Source: Solimonas sp. K1W22B-7
Lineage (GTDB): Bacteria; Pseudomonadota; Gammaproteobacteria; Nevskiales; Nevskiaceae
Assembly (NCBI RefSeq): GCF_003428335.1
Contig: NZ_CP031704.1
Span: 620,001 to 684,000 of the forward strand
Length of the DNA stretch: 64,000 nucleotides
Direction of reading: 5' to 3'
Shown: positions 8,621 through 17,091 of the stretch, piece by piece
How positions within the stretch are numbered: position 1 is the stretch's first letter
Layout of the letters: every line of letters starts with the position of its first letter
Notes under the pieces: model-generated
Databases searched by the model: none
The model's input: only the letters and a program-made list of their open reading frames with translations
What the model was told of the DNA's origin: nothing
Position numbers and translations under genes: made by a program

Positions 8621-10345
8621 CTATCCGCTGGCCACAACCGCCGAACCAGGACGCGCGCGCAGGCGCTGCATCCAGTCGCCGAGCCGGGGCAGGGCCGTGG
8701 TATCGATGGCGATCCCCAGGCTCGGAAACAGGGTCACGCGGGTGAACAACGCCAGGTCCGCGAAGCTCAATTGTTCGCCGGCGATCCAGGGACGGGAGGC
8801 AAGCTCCTGATCGATTTTCTGCAGCCTGGCAGCCAGGATGCTGCGCGCATGTTCTGCGCTGCTGTCGAAGCGTGGTTGCCCCTGCAGCACACTGCGCAGC
8901 CAGTCCACATGGCTGATGCTTACGCCGGGGGGAATCCAGGTGTCGAGCGCATCGGGGGAAATCTTCTGGTCCAGCAGGGCTGGCCGCACGCAGTGCAGCC
9001 AGTACAGCGGCCGGAATTCCTTGTGCATCCCGGCATCGAAGGCCAGCCACATGCGTACGCGCGCCAGCGCCAGTGCTTCCCTCGGGAACCAGGGCGTATC
9101 GCCCGCCAGGCTTGCGAGATATTCGGCGATGGTTCCGGAGTCGTAGAGCACACGTTCACCATGCTCCAGGATCGGCAGTTCGCCGAAGGGATTGAGCCGG
9201 AGTGCATCAGGCGCCTTGTGCGCCAGCCGGCCGAGATCCACCTCCCGGCTTGAAAATGGCAGGCCCAGCTCGATCAGGAGCCATCGCAGGCGTGCGCACT
9301 CCGGTGCGCTGGCGTACTCATGCAGCACCAGGCCGTCGATCGCTGGCGCCCTTGCGATGCTTGGACGCGGCCGCGTCACGCCTGCCGCTGGCAGCACCAG
9401 GCCGTTGGCGGGCTTCTTCAGCGGCGGACGTGCTCGTTCGTCCCCGGCCCACCCCGTGCCGAGCCTCAGCAGCAGACGGAGCAAGGACAGGCCCAGCCGC
9501 GTGCCCATGCTGCGCTCAGCCGGTGCGCGGGCAACTTCACGCGCGATCCAGGGCAGCAGGCCGATGCGCGCCAGGCGCAGCACGGCGCGATCCTGGGGCG
9601 TCTGCGTGCGTGGAAAGCTCGGACGGCACTCCAGGCGCTGCATCCAGGCATGCGTGCGCGGATAGCGGTCGGCAGCGATCCGCAGGCCGATGTAGGGATA
9701 CATGGCCACGCGCGGATAAATGGAAATCTCCGCCTGGCTGAAGCCATTCCCCACCAGGAAGTCGCTCGCCTGCAGGGCCGTTTCCACCTTGTCCAGCCAG
9801 CCGTGAAGGCGGGCTTCGGCCTGCAACTGCTCAGTCGGGGTCAGCACTGCCAGGTTCCAGACGCGACGCTCCCAGTCGAGATCGGCGGGATTTTCGGTAG
9901 AGCGCGCGGCCACGGCCAGCGCCTCGTCCAGGCTGTACTTGAGCCGCAGCATGGGGCCGATCAGGCGCTGGTACATCAGCGGCCGATAGTCTTTCGCCAT
10001 GGCCTGTTCGGCGGCTTGCCACATGCGCACCTGCGCCAGCTGCCAGGGATCGTCCGGGTACAGCGGCTGCTCCGCAAAGAGATCGTCGAGATACTGGGTG
10101 ATGACGTTCGACTCCCAGATCACCCGCTCGCCATGCGCCAGTGTCGGCACCAGGCCGTTGGGGTTGATCGCCAGGTATTCGGGCGACCGCTGCTCCATGC
10201 GCGACAGGTCGATGGTCTGCGTATCCCAGTCCAGGCCCTTCTCCAGCAGCGAGATGCGCACGCGACGGGCGCAGGGCGAGCCGCCGAAATCGTAGAGCAG
10301 CAGGCCGTGGCGGTTGGACGGGTGCCGGGTGATTTCGCTCTGCAT
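8621..10345 (-). CDS. tandem (double) glutathione S-transferase fusion
   Basis: The 574-residue protein holds two complete GST units. Unit 1 has a thioredoxin-fold N domain at about 14-95 (LYDFGGSPCARRVRISLLEK, NPNGLVPTLAHGERVIWES) and a helical C domain to about 260. A 75-residue linker rich in Arg and Pro leads to unit 2, N domain at about 343-420 (LHEYASAPECARLRWLLIE, NPFGELPILEHGERVLYDS) and a second helical domain. Ordinary GSTs are about 210-260 residues, so this is a genuine fusion. It should conjugate or isomerise electrophilic intermediates with glutathione in the cytoplasm. Its promoter overlaps that of the divergent glutathione reductase gene. Confidence 0.9.
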   Translation of the reverse strand: MQSEITRHPSNRHGLLLYDFGGSPCARRVRISLLEKGLDWDTQTIDLSRMEQRSPEYLAINPNGLVPTLAHGERVIWESNVITQYLDDLFAEQPLYPDDPWQLAQVRMWQAAEQAMAKDYRPLMYQRLIGPMLRLKYSLDEALAVAARSTENPADLDWERRVWNLAVLTPTEQLQAEARLHGWLDKVETALQASDFLVGNGFSQAEISIYPRVAMYPYIGLRIAADRYPRTHAWMQRLECRPSFPRTQTPQDRAVLRLARIGLLPWIAREVARAPAERSMGTRLGLSLLRLLLRLGTGWAGDERARPPLKKPANGLVLPAAGVTRPRPSIARAPAIDGLVLHEYASAPECARLRWLLIELGLPFSSREVDLGRLAHKAPDALRLNPFGELPILEHGERVLYDSGTIAEYLASLAGDTPWFPREALALARVRMWLAFDAGMHKEFRPLYWLHCVRPALLDQKISPDALDTWIPPGVSISHVDWLRSVLQGQPRFDSSAEHARSILAARLQKIDQELASRPWIAGEQLSFADLALFTRVTLFPSLGIAIDTTALPRLGDWMQRLRARPGSAVVASG

Positions 10346-10397
10346 GTTGCTTTCTCCAGGGTGGCCGGAATCCGCAATGCCGGCTCTATCGGCGAGG

Positions 10398-10447
10398 ATT
10401 ATCTATTAACTGATAAAGTTGTCAATTACGATCAATGTATCTATATT
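10398..10447. promoter_or_regulatory. overlapping divergent promoters and 22-bp operator, copy 1
   Basis: A 22-bp sequence at 10407-10428, centred on CTGATAAAGTTGTCAA, recurs exactly at 17023-17044. It contains both -35 boxes. Rightward: TTGTCA at 10419-10424, 17-bp spacer, TATATT at 10442-10447, serving the reductase gene. Leftward: TTGACA (complement of 10420-10425), 16-bp spacer, GATAAT (complement of 10398-10403), serving the GST fusion. The core is an imperfect palindrome (TGATA/TGTCA), as expected of a TetR-type operator. Confidence 0.75.
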
Positions 10448-10474
10448 CAAGACGAAGCACCATGGAGTACCCGC

Positions 10475-11857
10475 ATGCCCCAGCCGTCTCCCGCTCCGGT
10501 AGCGCCGCCTCGCAGCGCGGCTGCGCCCTATGACCTCGTCGTGATCGGCGGCGGCAGCGGCGGCGTGGCCGCGGCACGGCGCGCGGCTGCGCACGGCGCG
10601 CGTGTCGCCCTGGTCGAACAGGGCCGCTTGGGGGGCACCTGCGTCAACGTGGGCTGCGTGCCGAAGAAACTGATGTGGTACGGCGCACAGATCGCGCGAA
10701 CGCTGCGGGAGGCCGCGGGTTACGGCTTCCGTCTCGATGGGGGCATGCACGACTGGGCCGCGCTGGTGGCGGCACGCGAGCGCGTGGTGGCGCGGCTCAA
10801 CGAGGTCTATGCGGGGATGCTGGAACGCTCCGGCGTCGAAGTGCTCAGCGGGCGGGCGACGCTGGCGGACGCCCGTCACGTGCGGATCGGTGAACGCAGT
10901 CTCGCGGCGGCCCAGGTGCTGATCGCCACCGGCGGCCAGCCCTGGCGTCCGGCGCTGCCGGGCAGCGAACGGGGCATCGATTCGGATGGCTTCTTCCGGC
11001 TGCAGGAGCGTCCGGAGCGCGTACTGCTCATCGGCAGCGGCTACATCGCGGTGGAACTGGCCGGCGTGCTCGCCGCCCTGGGGTCCGTGGTGACGCTGGT
11101 CTGCCGCGACCGGCGCCTGCTCGGCCGCTTCGACGAACTGCTGGGCGAGAGCGTGGAGGAGGCCCTGCGCGATCAGGGAGTGACGCTGGTGACGGGTGCC
11201 GGCATCACGGGCCTCGCCGGCGGGGCCGGAAGCTACGAACTGGCGCTGACGGACGGCCGCCAGCTGGGAAAATTCGATGAGGTCATCTGGGCCACCGGGC
11301 GCCGGCCGAACGTCGAAGACCTCGGGCTGGAAGCGCTGGGCCTGTCGCCGCGGGCCGGCATCGTCACCGATCATCGCGAGTTCACCGGCGTCGCCGGCCT
11401 TTACGCCGTCGGAGACTGCACCGGCGAACACCTGCTGACGCCGGTGGCCATTGCCCGCGGCCGGGCCTTGGCGGACCGGCTGTTCGGCGGTCATGCGGAG
11501 GCGCAGGTGGAGTTGGACCTGATCCCGTCCGTGATCTTTGCGCACCCTCCCCTGGCGACCGTCGGCCTCAGCGAGGCGCAGGCGCGCAGCCGCTACGGCG
11601 AAGCCGTGAAGGTCTACAGCTCCCGTTTCGCACCGCTCTACTACGGCCCGCTGGAGCACAAGGTACAGGCGCGCATGAAGCTGGTCTGCGAGGGAGCGGA
11701 GGAGCGCGTGGTGGGCCTGCACGTCGCGGGCGACGGTGCCGACGAGCTGTTGCAGGGCTTCGCCGTGGCGCTGCGCATGGGGGCCTGCAAACGCGATTTC
11801 GACCGCACGATCGCGATTCATCCGACGGTGGCGGAAGAGCTGGTGACCCTGCGCTGA
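10475..11857 (+). CDS. gor: glutathione-disulfide reductase
   Basis: The product is a 460-residue flavoprotein that regenerates GSH from GSSG with NADPH. It has the FAD motif VIGGGSGGVAAARRAA (about 19-34), the redox disulfide GGTCVNVGCVPKKLMW (about 49-64), an NADPH-binding GSGYIAVELAGVLAALG, the second FAD segment LYAVGDCTGEHLLTPVA and the C-terminal HPTVAEELVTLR carrying the catalytic His-Glu pair. These details favour Gor over mercuric reductase or lipoamide dehydrogenase. The start at 10475 follows GGAG by seven bases. It leads an operon with the GST gene 46 bases downstream, so the unit seems to supply and use glutathione for the catabolic island. Confidence 0.9.
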   Translation: MPQPSPAPVAPPRSAAAPYDLVVIGGGSGGVAAARRAAAHGARVALVEQGRLGGTCVNVGCVPKKLMWYGAQIARTLREAAGYGFRLDGGMHDWAALVAARERVVARLNEVYAGMLERSGVEVLSGRATLADARHVRIGERSLAAAQVLIATGGQPWRPALPGSERGIDSDGFFRLQERPERVLLIGSGYIAVELAGVLAALGSVVTLVCRDRRLLGRFDELLGESVEEALRDQGVTLVTGAGITGLAGGAGSYELALTDGRQLGKFDEVIWATGRRPNVEDLGLEALGLSPRAGIVTDHREFTGVAGLYAVGDCTGEHLLTPVAIARGRALADRLFGGHAEAQVELDLIPSVIFAHPPLATVGLSEAQARSRYGEAVKVYSSRFAPLYYGPLEHKVQARMKLVCEGAEERVVGLHVAGDGADELLQGFAVALRMGACKRDFDRTIAIHPTVAEELVTLR

Positions 11858-11903
11858 ATGCGCGCGGATTCAGCACTGCATCTTAGAGTCGGGAGACGAA
11901 TTC

Positions 11904-12722
11904 ATGGTTCAGTTGATCAGTAGCGATGCTGCCGTTGCCGGAATGCGGGGTCTGCACCTGTTCCACCACGGCATGTCGAGTTGTTCGCAGCGTGTCCGCA
12001 TCGTGCTGGAGGAAAAGCAGGCCGGATGGCACAGCCACATCGTGGACCTGGCGAAGGACGAGAACGTGACGCCGGAATACCTCGCCATCAATCCGAAGGG
12101 ATTGGTGCCGGCGCTGGTGCACGATGGCATCGTCCACATCGAGTCCATGGACATCATCGCGTACCTGAACCGCGAACTGCCCGGACCGGATCTCGGATCC
12201 GGCGATCCAGGATTGCAGGAATGGATCAGCCGCTGTGACTCGATCCAGCCGGCCATCAAGACGGCGTCCTTCGAGTTTCTCTTCAAGCCCAAGCAGAAGA
12301 AGTCGGAGAGGCAACTCGCCCACTACGAAAGACTGGCGGCCAGCAACCCTGGCCTGCTGGCCTTTCACCGGGCCTTCTCCACGGCCGAAGGCTTGCATCG
12401 TTCGAAAATTTCAGGCGCCGTTGAAGAACTGGTCACGGCGGTCAGCACTCTCGACGCGCATCTGAACGGCCGGGAGTGGATGGTCGGCGATCGTTTCGGG
12501 ATGGCCGATGTGGTGTGGATGGTGAACGCGCACCGGCTGGCATTGATGGGGTTTCCCGTGGAGTCATTTGCCAGTTATGCCGACTGGTCTCGCCGGGTAG
12601 CGCAACGCGATTCGTACCGCCAGGGCCTGGTGCGCTGGGAACCAGCCGTTCTCAGGTATTTCTGGCGTCTGTACACCCGCTATCGGCACAGCAGCGGCTC
12701 TGGTTTCCGCAGCTACATGTAG
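11904..12722 (+). CDS. glutathione S-transferase family protein
   Basis: The protein has 272 residues, with a thioredoxin-fold N domain (GLHLFHHGMSSCSQRVRIVL, NPKGLVPALVHDGIVHIES) and a helical C domain. SSCSQRVR places a Ser/Cys pair in the active-site position, as in zeta, beta or omega-like GSTs that isomerise or deglutathionylate substrates. It is 46 bases downstream of gor and likely co-transcribed. A role in isomerising or conjugating a ring-cleavage product is inference from context. Confidence 0.85.
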   Translation: MVQLISSDAAVAGMRGLHLFHHGMSSCSQRVRIVLEEKQAGWHSHIVDLAKDENVTPEYLAINPKGLVPALVHDGIVHIESMDIIAYLNRELPGPDLGSGDPGLQEWISRCDSIQPAIKTASFEFLFKPKQKKSERQLAHYERLAASNPGLLAFHRAFSTAEGLHRSKISGAVEELVTAVSTLDAHLNGREWMVGDRFGMADVVWMVNAHRLALMGFPVESFASYADWSRRVAQRDSYRQGLVRWEPAVLRYFWRLYTRYRHSSGSGFRSYM

Positions 12723-12740
12723 CTGATGCAATGGCCCCAA

Positions 12741-12809
12741 GGAGCAGCATCGCCCGGTATCGGTATCGGCCCTTTGATATCACGACCCGGACCGGCGCGA
12801 TGCTGCTCC
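12741..12809. repeat. long inverted repeat between convergent genes
   Basis: The arms GGAGCAGCATCGC (12741-12753) and GCGATGCTGCTCC (12797-12809) match perfectly and can extend by five further pairs (CCGGT/ACCGG) past a single bulged base. It lies between the convergent GST and acyl-CoA ligase genes. There is no T-run on either side, so it is a poor intrinsic terminator but may block or process both transcripts. Confidence 0.65.
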
Positions 12810-12828
12810 CCAGTGCTCTTCTTCCCCG

Positions 12829-14787
12829 TTAGCCGAGCGGCTTCCCGTCCAGGCTGAACGGGAACGGGAATCTGCCCAGCACCTGTCGGGCGGCATCGGC
12901 CGGGGTACCCACCGCCAGCTGGACGTCGACCACCAGGCCGCGGGACCTGTCGTCGGCGACGGCGACGTCCACGAAGCCCACCTGGGCTTCGCGCAGCGCG
13001 CACTCCAGCGCCTCCCGGGTCTCCCGATGTTTCAGGGACGGCTTGAAGATCTTGCCCACGGCGGTCAGCGGCATTTGCTCGATGATGCGCACCTGCCTGG
13101 GCAGTGCGGCGCGCTCGCTGATTTCGTGCTTCAGGAACTCCGCGAGCTCGGCCTCGGTGGCCTGGTGCCCGGCGCGAAGCTGCACGTAGGCCACGGGCAG
13201 TTCGCCGGCGTGCGCATCGGGCCGCCCCACGGCCGCGGCGATCTCCACGGCCGGATGGCGATGCAGGGGCTCCTCGATGGTCAGCGGATCGATGTTGTGG
13301 CCGCCGCGGATGATCAGTTCCTTCTTGCGGCCGGTCAGGTAGAAGTAGCCCTCGGCATCCTGGCGCGCCAGGTCGCCGGTATTGAGCCAGCGCTGCCCGT
13401 CGCCGCTGTCCACCCACAGGCCCTGGTTCTGGGAGGCTTCGCGGTAGCCGCTGAAGACATTGGGGCCGGACAGCAGCAGGACGCCGACCTCGTCCACCGC
13501 GCAGTCGCGCTCGTAGCGGCCTTCGGCGTCGAGGACGACGGCTTTCATCGCCTGGCCGGGGATGCGCAGGCCGATGGAGCCCAGGCGCCGCTCCCCGAGC
13601 GGCGGGTTGACGCTGCTCACGCAGGTGGCTTCCGTCAGGCCGTAGCCTTCGAGAATCCTGAGGCCGGTGCGCTCCTGGAATGTGCGAAATACCTCGACGG
13701 GCATCGGCGCCGCGCCACAGAGGCCGTACTCCAGCGAGGAGACGTCGTGGTCGCCGATCGGGACTTGCAGCAGGGCGGCGTAGAGCGTCGGTACGCCGCT
13801 GAAGAAATTGACGCGGTGCCGCTCGATGATCTCCCAGAAGCGCGGCACCAGCCCGGTGGCCCGATAACCCTGCGGGGAGCCGAGGATGACGTGGGCACCC
13901 CGCGAAAAGGGCAGCAGGCCGGTGACCAGTACGCCGTTGACGTGGAACAGCGGCAGGCCGCAGAAGGCGACCTTGCCCGGGCCGATGCCGCCGCCGAGGA
14001 ACTGGCCCGCGCTCCAGGCATTGGCGACCTCGTTGCGATGCTGCCTGACGGCGATCTTGGGCAGGCCGGTCGTGCCGCCGGTGCAGAAGTAGGAGGACGT
14101 GTCCTCCGGCCGGATCACGCGCGGGCTGACCAGGCAGGTGCCATCCTGACGAATGACATTGTTCCGGAAATCATGAACGCGAATGGCGGCGGGAACTGCC
14201 CGGCGCAGGCCGCGCAGGCCGTGCATCCGGATTTCCTCGCGCTTCTGCAGCACCCGGGCCAGCGGCCCCTTCAGGCCGCGAACCCGGTCGGCCAGGTTGA
14301 CCAGTACCAAATGCCGCAGCCGCGGCAGCTTCGGCAGGATGCCGCAGAGCTTGGGCCAGAGATCCGTGCCGGGGAAGGGCGCCAGCGTCACCAGGATGCT
14401 GGTGCCGGCGGCGTTCAGCAATTCGGCGATCGCCGGCGCTTCCAGCAGGGGATTGATGGCGAAGACGATGCCGGCCGCCTCTCCACCCCAGATCACGAAA
14501 TGGGTCTCCGGGAGGTTGGGCAGGACGAAGGCGATGACGCTGTCCTTGGTCGCCCCGAGCTCGTGGAAGAAATTCGCCGTCCGGTGAATGCCCATCATCA
14601 GGGAGCGGTAGGACAACACCTGCGGCTTGATGTGCTCGTCGGTCGTCAGGAAGAAGCTCAGCGCCGGCGCTGCGGGATCGAGCTGCGCACCGCGTCGTAT
14701 CATTTCGTAGGTGCTGCCCGGCAGGTCGGCGGGCAGTCCGCTCGCCTCGATCGCCTCGACGTCGGCCAGCGTTGCGATCCCTTGCAT
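12829..14787 (-). CDS. acyl-CoA synthetase (AMP-forming, ANL superfamily)
   Basis: The enzyme activates a carboxylic acid to its CoA ester through an acyl-AMP. The product has 652 residues, longer than the usual 500-560. It has the nucleotide loop CTGGTTGLPKIAVRQHR, the A5 motif YGLTEATC, A7 TGDLARQ, a hinge followed by GRKKELIIRGGHN, and the C-terminal lysine motif PLTAVGKIFKP. The extra length is mainly an N-terminal extension (residues 1-40) and a C-terminal tail. It starts three bases after the FAA hydrolase stop and is the last gene of the 16979-to-12829 operon. The substrate is unknown; an acid released by ring cleavage is plausible. Confidence 0.9.
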   Translation of the reverse strand: MQGIATLADVEAIEASGLPADLPGSTYEMIRRGAQLDPAAPALSFFLTTDEHIKPQVLSYRSLMMGIHRTANFFHELGATKDSVIAFVLPNLPETHFVIWGGEAAGIVFAINPLLEAPAIAELLNAAGTSILVTLAPFPGTDLWPKLCGILPKLPRLRHLVLVNLADRVRGLKGPLARVLQKREEIRMHGLRGLRRAVPAAIRVHDFRNNVIRQDGTCLVSPRVIRPEDTSSYFCTGGTTGLPKIAVRQHRNEVANAWSAGQFLGGGIGPGKVAFCGLPLFHVNGVLVTGLLPFSRGAHVILGSPQGYRATGLVPRFWEIIERHRVNFFSGVPTLYAALLQVPIGDHDVSSLEYGLCGAAPMPVEVFRTFQERTGLRILEGYGLTEATCVSSVNPPLGERRLGSIGLRIPGQAMKAVVLDAEGRYERDCAVDEVGVLLLSGPNVFSGYREASQNQGLWVDSGDGQRWLNTGDLARQDAEGYFYLTGRKKELIIRGGHNIDPLTIEEPLHRHPAVEIAAAVGRPDAHAGELPVAYVQLRAGHQATEAELAEFLKHEISERAALPRQVRIIEQMPLTAVGKIFKPSLKHRETREALECALREAQVGFVDVAVADDRSRGLVVDVQLAVGTPADAARQVLGRFPFPFSLDGKPLG

Positions 14788-14790
14788 GGC

Positions 14791-15744
14791 TCAGGCCTCG
14801 GCGACGATGCGGTTGCGCTGCATGCCCAGGTCGACTAGCCCATCCGCGCTGCGGATGGACGCTTCGACGACGTCGCCAGGCTTCAGGTACTGCGTGCGCT
14901 GCGACTGCAGCTTGAAGAAGATCTGCCACTTCTTCTTCTCCGGCAGCAAGGCGCCGAGCTTCTGTTTGGCCGGGGAGGGGATCGACAGCGCGCAGCCCGC
15001 CGGGGTGCCGGTCGCCAGCAGGTCGCCGGGCTCGAAGTCGTGTACGCCGGACAGCTCGGTCAGTGTCTCGGCCGGGCCGTAGACCAGGTTCGCCGTCGTG
15101 TCCTGCTGCCGCGCTTCGCCGTTGACGGTGAGCCTGAGTTGCAGGCTCTTCAGCGCAGAGATGCTGCTGGCGTCGAGCAGCGTCAGATGCGGCCCCACCG
15201 GGCCGAAGGTCCTGAAGCTCTTGCCCTTGTAGAACTGCATCTGCGGAATCTGGATGTCGCGCGCGGAGTAGTCGTTCACGATCACGGCACCGGCGACGTA
15301 CTCGTGCAGGTTGGCGTCGGTCACCTGCACCGGGCCGTGGATCGGCTTGCGCAGGATCAGGCCCAGCTCGATCTCGTAGTCGAGGAATTGCACGGACCGC
15401 GGCTTCAGCACTTCGCTGTTGGCCGGCACGATGCAGCTCGGCGCCTTGGTGAAGATCATGTTGTAGCTCTTCACGTCCGGGTCCATGCCCGACTCGATCA
15501 TGTGCTGGCGGTAGTTGGCGCCCTGGCAGACGAACTGCTGGTTGCCGGTCACCGGCGAGAGGACACGTACCTGGGACAGTGCCAGGTCGCCGCCGCCGAG
15601 GGACTTGAGCGAGGCCAGGCTGTGGCTGCGGATGAAGTCACCGGTGGTGGCGTACTCGCCGGTGATGGGGCTGACACGGCCTTCCCGCAGGACGCCCCAT
15701 TGCGTGCGGCCCTGGTAGTCGAAGCGGATGACGTTGATGGACAT
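14791..15744 (-). CDS. fumarylacetoacetate hydrolase family protein
   Basis: The protein has 317 residues if started at the ATG at 15744 (MSINVIRFDYQGRTQWG). The FAH core is clear: LDYEIELGLILRKPI with the acidic metal ligands, GAVIVNDYSARDIQIPQMQFYKGKS cut here to its key part VNDYSARDIQ, and DLLATGTPAGCALS. The family hydrolyses or decarboxylates 2-oxo-acid products of meta-cleavage. An in-frame ATG at 15888, two bases after the upstream stop, would add 48 residues containing a twin-arginine-like leader (LSRRKLLKALTGLAAGSYL). Which start is used is open. The gene lies between the dioxygenase and the CoA ligase in one operon. Confidence 0.88.
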   Translation of the reverse strand: MSINVIRFDYQGRTQWGVLREGRVSPITGEYATTGDFIRSHSLASLKSLGGGDLALSQVRVLSPVTGNQQFVCQGANYRQHMIESGMDPDVKSYNMIFTKAPSCIVPANSEVLKPRSVQFLDYEIELGLILRKPIHGPVQVTDANLHEYVAGAVIVNDYSARDIQIPQMQFYKGKSFRTFGPVGPHLTLLDASSISALKSLQLRLTVNGEARQQDTTANLVYGPAETLTELSGVHDFEPGDLLATGTPAGCALSIPSPAKQKLGALLPEKKKWQIFFKLQSQRTQYLKPGDVVEASIRSADGLVDLGMQRNRIVAEA

Positions 15745-15890
15745 GATCGGATCTCGGTGAAGAATCGGTGGGCGTGGGCCCGAGGATGGGTGGGCAGGCT
15801 TCGAGTGAACTGAAAGGTAGCTGCCTGCCGCCAGGCCCGTCAGCGCCTTGAGCAGCTTGCGTCGGCTGAGGCGGGGTGCGTCAGGCATCC

Positions 15891-16979
15891 CTAACCGAAC
15901 AGCCTCGCCAGCGTCAGCAGCTTGCGCAGCGACAGGTCGGGGCTGCGCCGGAGATTGCGGACCAGGGCAACGAGCTTGGCAAAGCTGAGCCTGGGCTTGG
16001 TGAAGCTCGCGGGCATCGGTGGTCCCCATTGGGCCATCGCATCGCGGCTGACCGGGTGGTGGCCGGTGGGGCGGCTGGCCGTGAACAGGTCGCCGTCGCA
16101 GTAGTGTTCGTGCTTGTCGCCCCAGGGATCCTGCCAGTAGTCGAAGATCTGGCTGCCGAGGATGTGGCGGCCGATGCCCCAGGCATGGCGCCAGCCGCGC
16201 TCGCGCAGCACACGCTGCCCCATGCCGACGGCGTCGGCATCGATCACTTCGAAGGCGCTGTGGCTGTACAGGGCGGCAAAGCCCTGGGCCAGCGCCAGCG
16301 TGTGATGGTCGGCCGGCGTCTCCCCCAGGTCCAGGCGCAAGAAGCTCACGGCGGGTGACCCATCGGGCAGCAGTTGCACGTCGCTCGGAATGAATCCGAA
16401 GTGCCGGGTGTACCAGGCGCTGGTGGCCTGGTAGTCCGCCACTTCGAGCACCACGTGCCCCAGCTTGAGGATCTCGGGCGGCAGCGGCGACGGCCGCTGC
16501 GTCTGGTTGATGCGGCGGCGATCCCCGGCGAGGTTGAAGTGGATCGGGCCCCGATGGGGCAGTTCATGGGCGGCGGTCTGACCCGCGATGGCCTCCACGC
16601 GAAAGCCGGAGGGGTCCGTCAGCTCCACCCGCTTGCCGCCGCCCGGCCAGGTCACCGGCCGGACCGGGCTTGCGCCGGGCAGGCCGGACAGCCGTTCCAG
16701 GTCCGCATGGCCATCGACGAGCAAGCCGAAGCCGCGGAAGCAGGCCCGTGGACCGCGGTGCACCCGGTAGCAGTAGGGCGCCGGCCCCGCCGCGCGCATG
16801 AACAGGACGTCCTCCGTGCGGCTGACCCGCTCCAGGCCGAAGTCCCTGAGGAAGCGCTCCGTCCGCTCCAGGTCCGGGCGCTCGAACACCAGGTAGGCCA
16901 GCGCCTGCGCCCTGACCGTCGGCGAGGGATGGCGGGCCGGCTGAGGGGTGGTCATGGGAGTCGTTCCCGGGGTGGACAT
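15891..16979 (-). CDS. extradiol ring-cleavage dioxygenase (type I, VOC superfamily)
   Basis: The 362-residue protein has two vicinal-oxygen-chelate repeats, at about 25-130 and 170-315. The second carries the metal site of type I extradiol dioxygenases: His in KLGHVVLEVADY, His in YSHSAFEV, and Glu in GDKHEHYCDGD. It should open a catechol-type ring with Fe(II) and O2. About 40 basic residues follow the core. First gene of the leftward operon, reading from the promoter at 17014-17041. An alternative start lies at 16955 (MTTPQPARH). The phenolic substrate is unknown; 2,3-dihydroxybiphenyl-like or steroid-derived catechols are typical of the fold. Confidence 0.87.
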   Translation of the reverse strand: MSTPGTTPMTTPQPARHPSPTVRAQALAYLVFERPDLERTERFLRDFGLERVSRTEDVLFMRAAGPAPYCYRVHRGPRACFRGFGLLVDGHADLERLSGLPGASPVRPVTWPGGGKRVELTDPSGFRVEAIAGQTAAHELPHRGPIHFNLAGDRRRINQTQRPSPLPPEILKLGHVVLEVADYQATSAWYTRHFGFIPSDVQLLPDGSPAVSFLRLDLGETPADHHTLALAQGFAALYSHSAFEVIDADAVGMGQRVLRERGWRHAWGIGRHILGSQIFDYWQDPWGDKHEHYCDGDLFTASRPTGHHPVSRDAMAQWGPPMPASFTKPRLSFAKLVALVRNLRRSPDLSLRKLLTLARLFG

Positions 16980-17013
16980 CGCCTTCTCCTGATCGGTACA
17001 TCAACACTGCGTA

Positions 17014-17063
17014 AAGTTACCATAACTGATAAAGTTGTCAATTATGGTGAATTGCTCTATTTT
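17014..17063. promoter_or_regulatory. overlapping divergent promoters and 22-bp operator, copy 2
   Basis: The 22-bp sequence of 10407-10428 recurs exactly at 17023-17044, again in a divergent gap. Rightward: TTGTCA (17035-17040), 17-bp spacer, TATTTT (17058-17063), serving the acyltransferase/hydroxylase/DUF1302 operon. Leftward: TTGACA (complement of 17036-17041) with a weaker TAACTT 16 bp away, serving the dioxygenase operon. The geometry of overlapping -35 boxes is the same as in copy 1. Confidence 0.75.
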
Positions 17064-17091
17064 GAAATGGCCCATTCGACCGGTGCCTGCC

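Noticed and set aside
9320-10474. N-terminal extension of the glutathione reductase frame
   Set aside because: The extension runs antisense through the tandem GST gene and across its promoter; the ATG at 10475 has a good ribosome site and begins just before the FAD motif.
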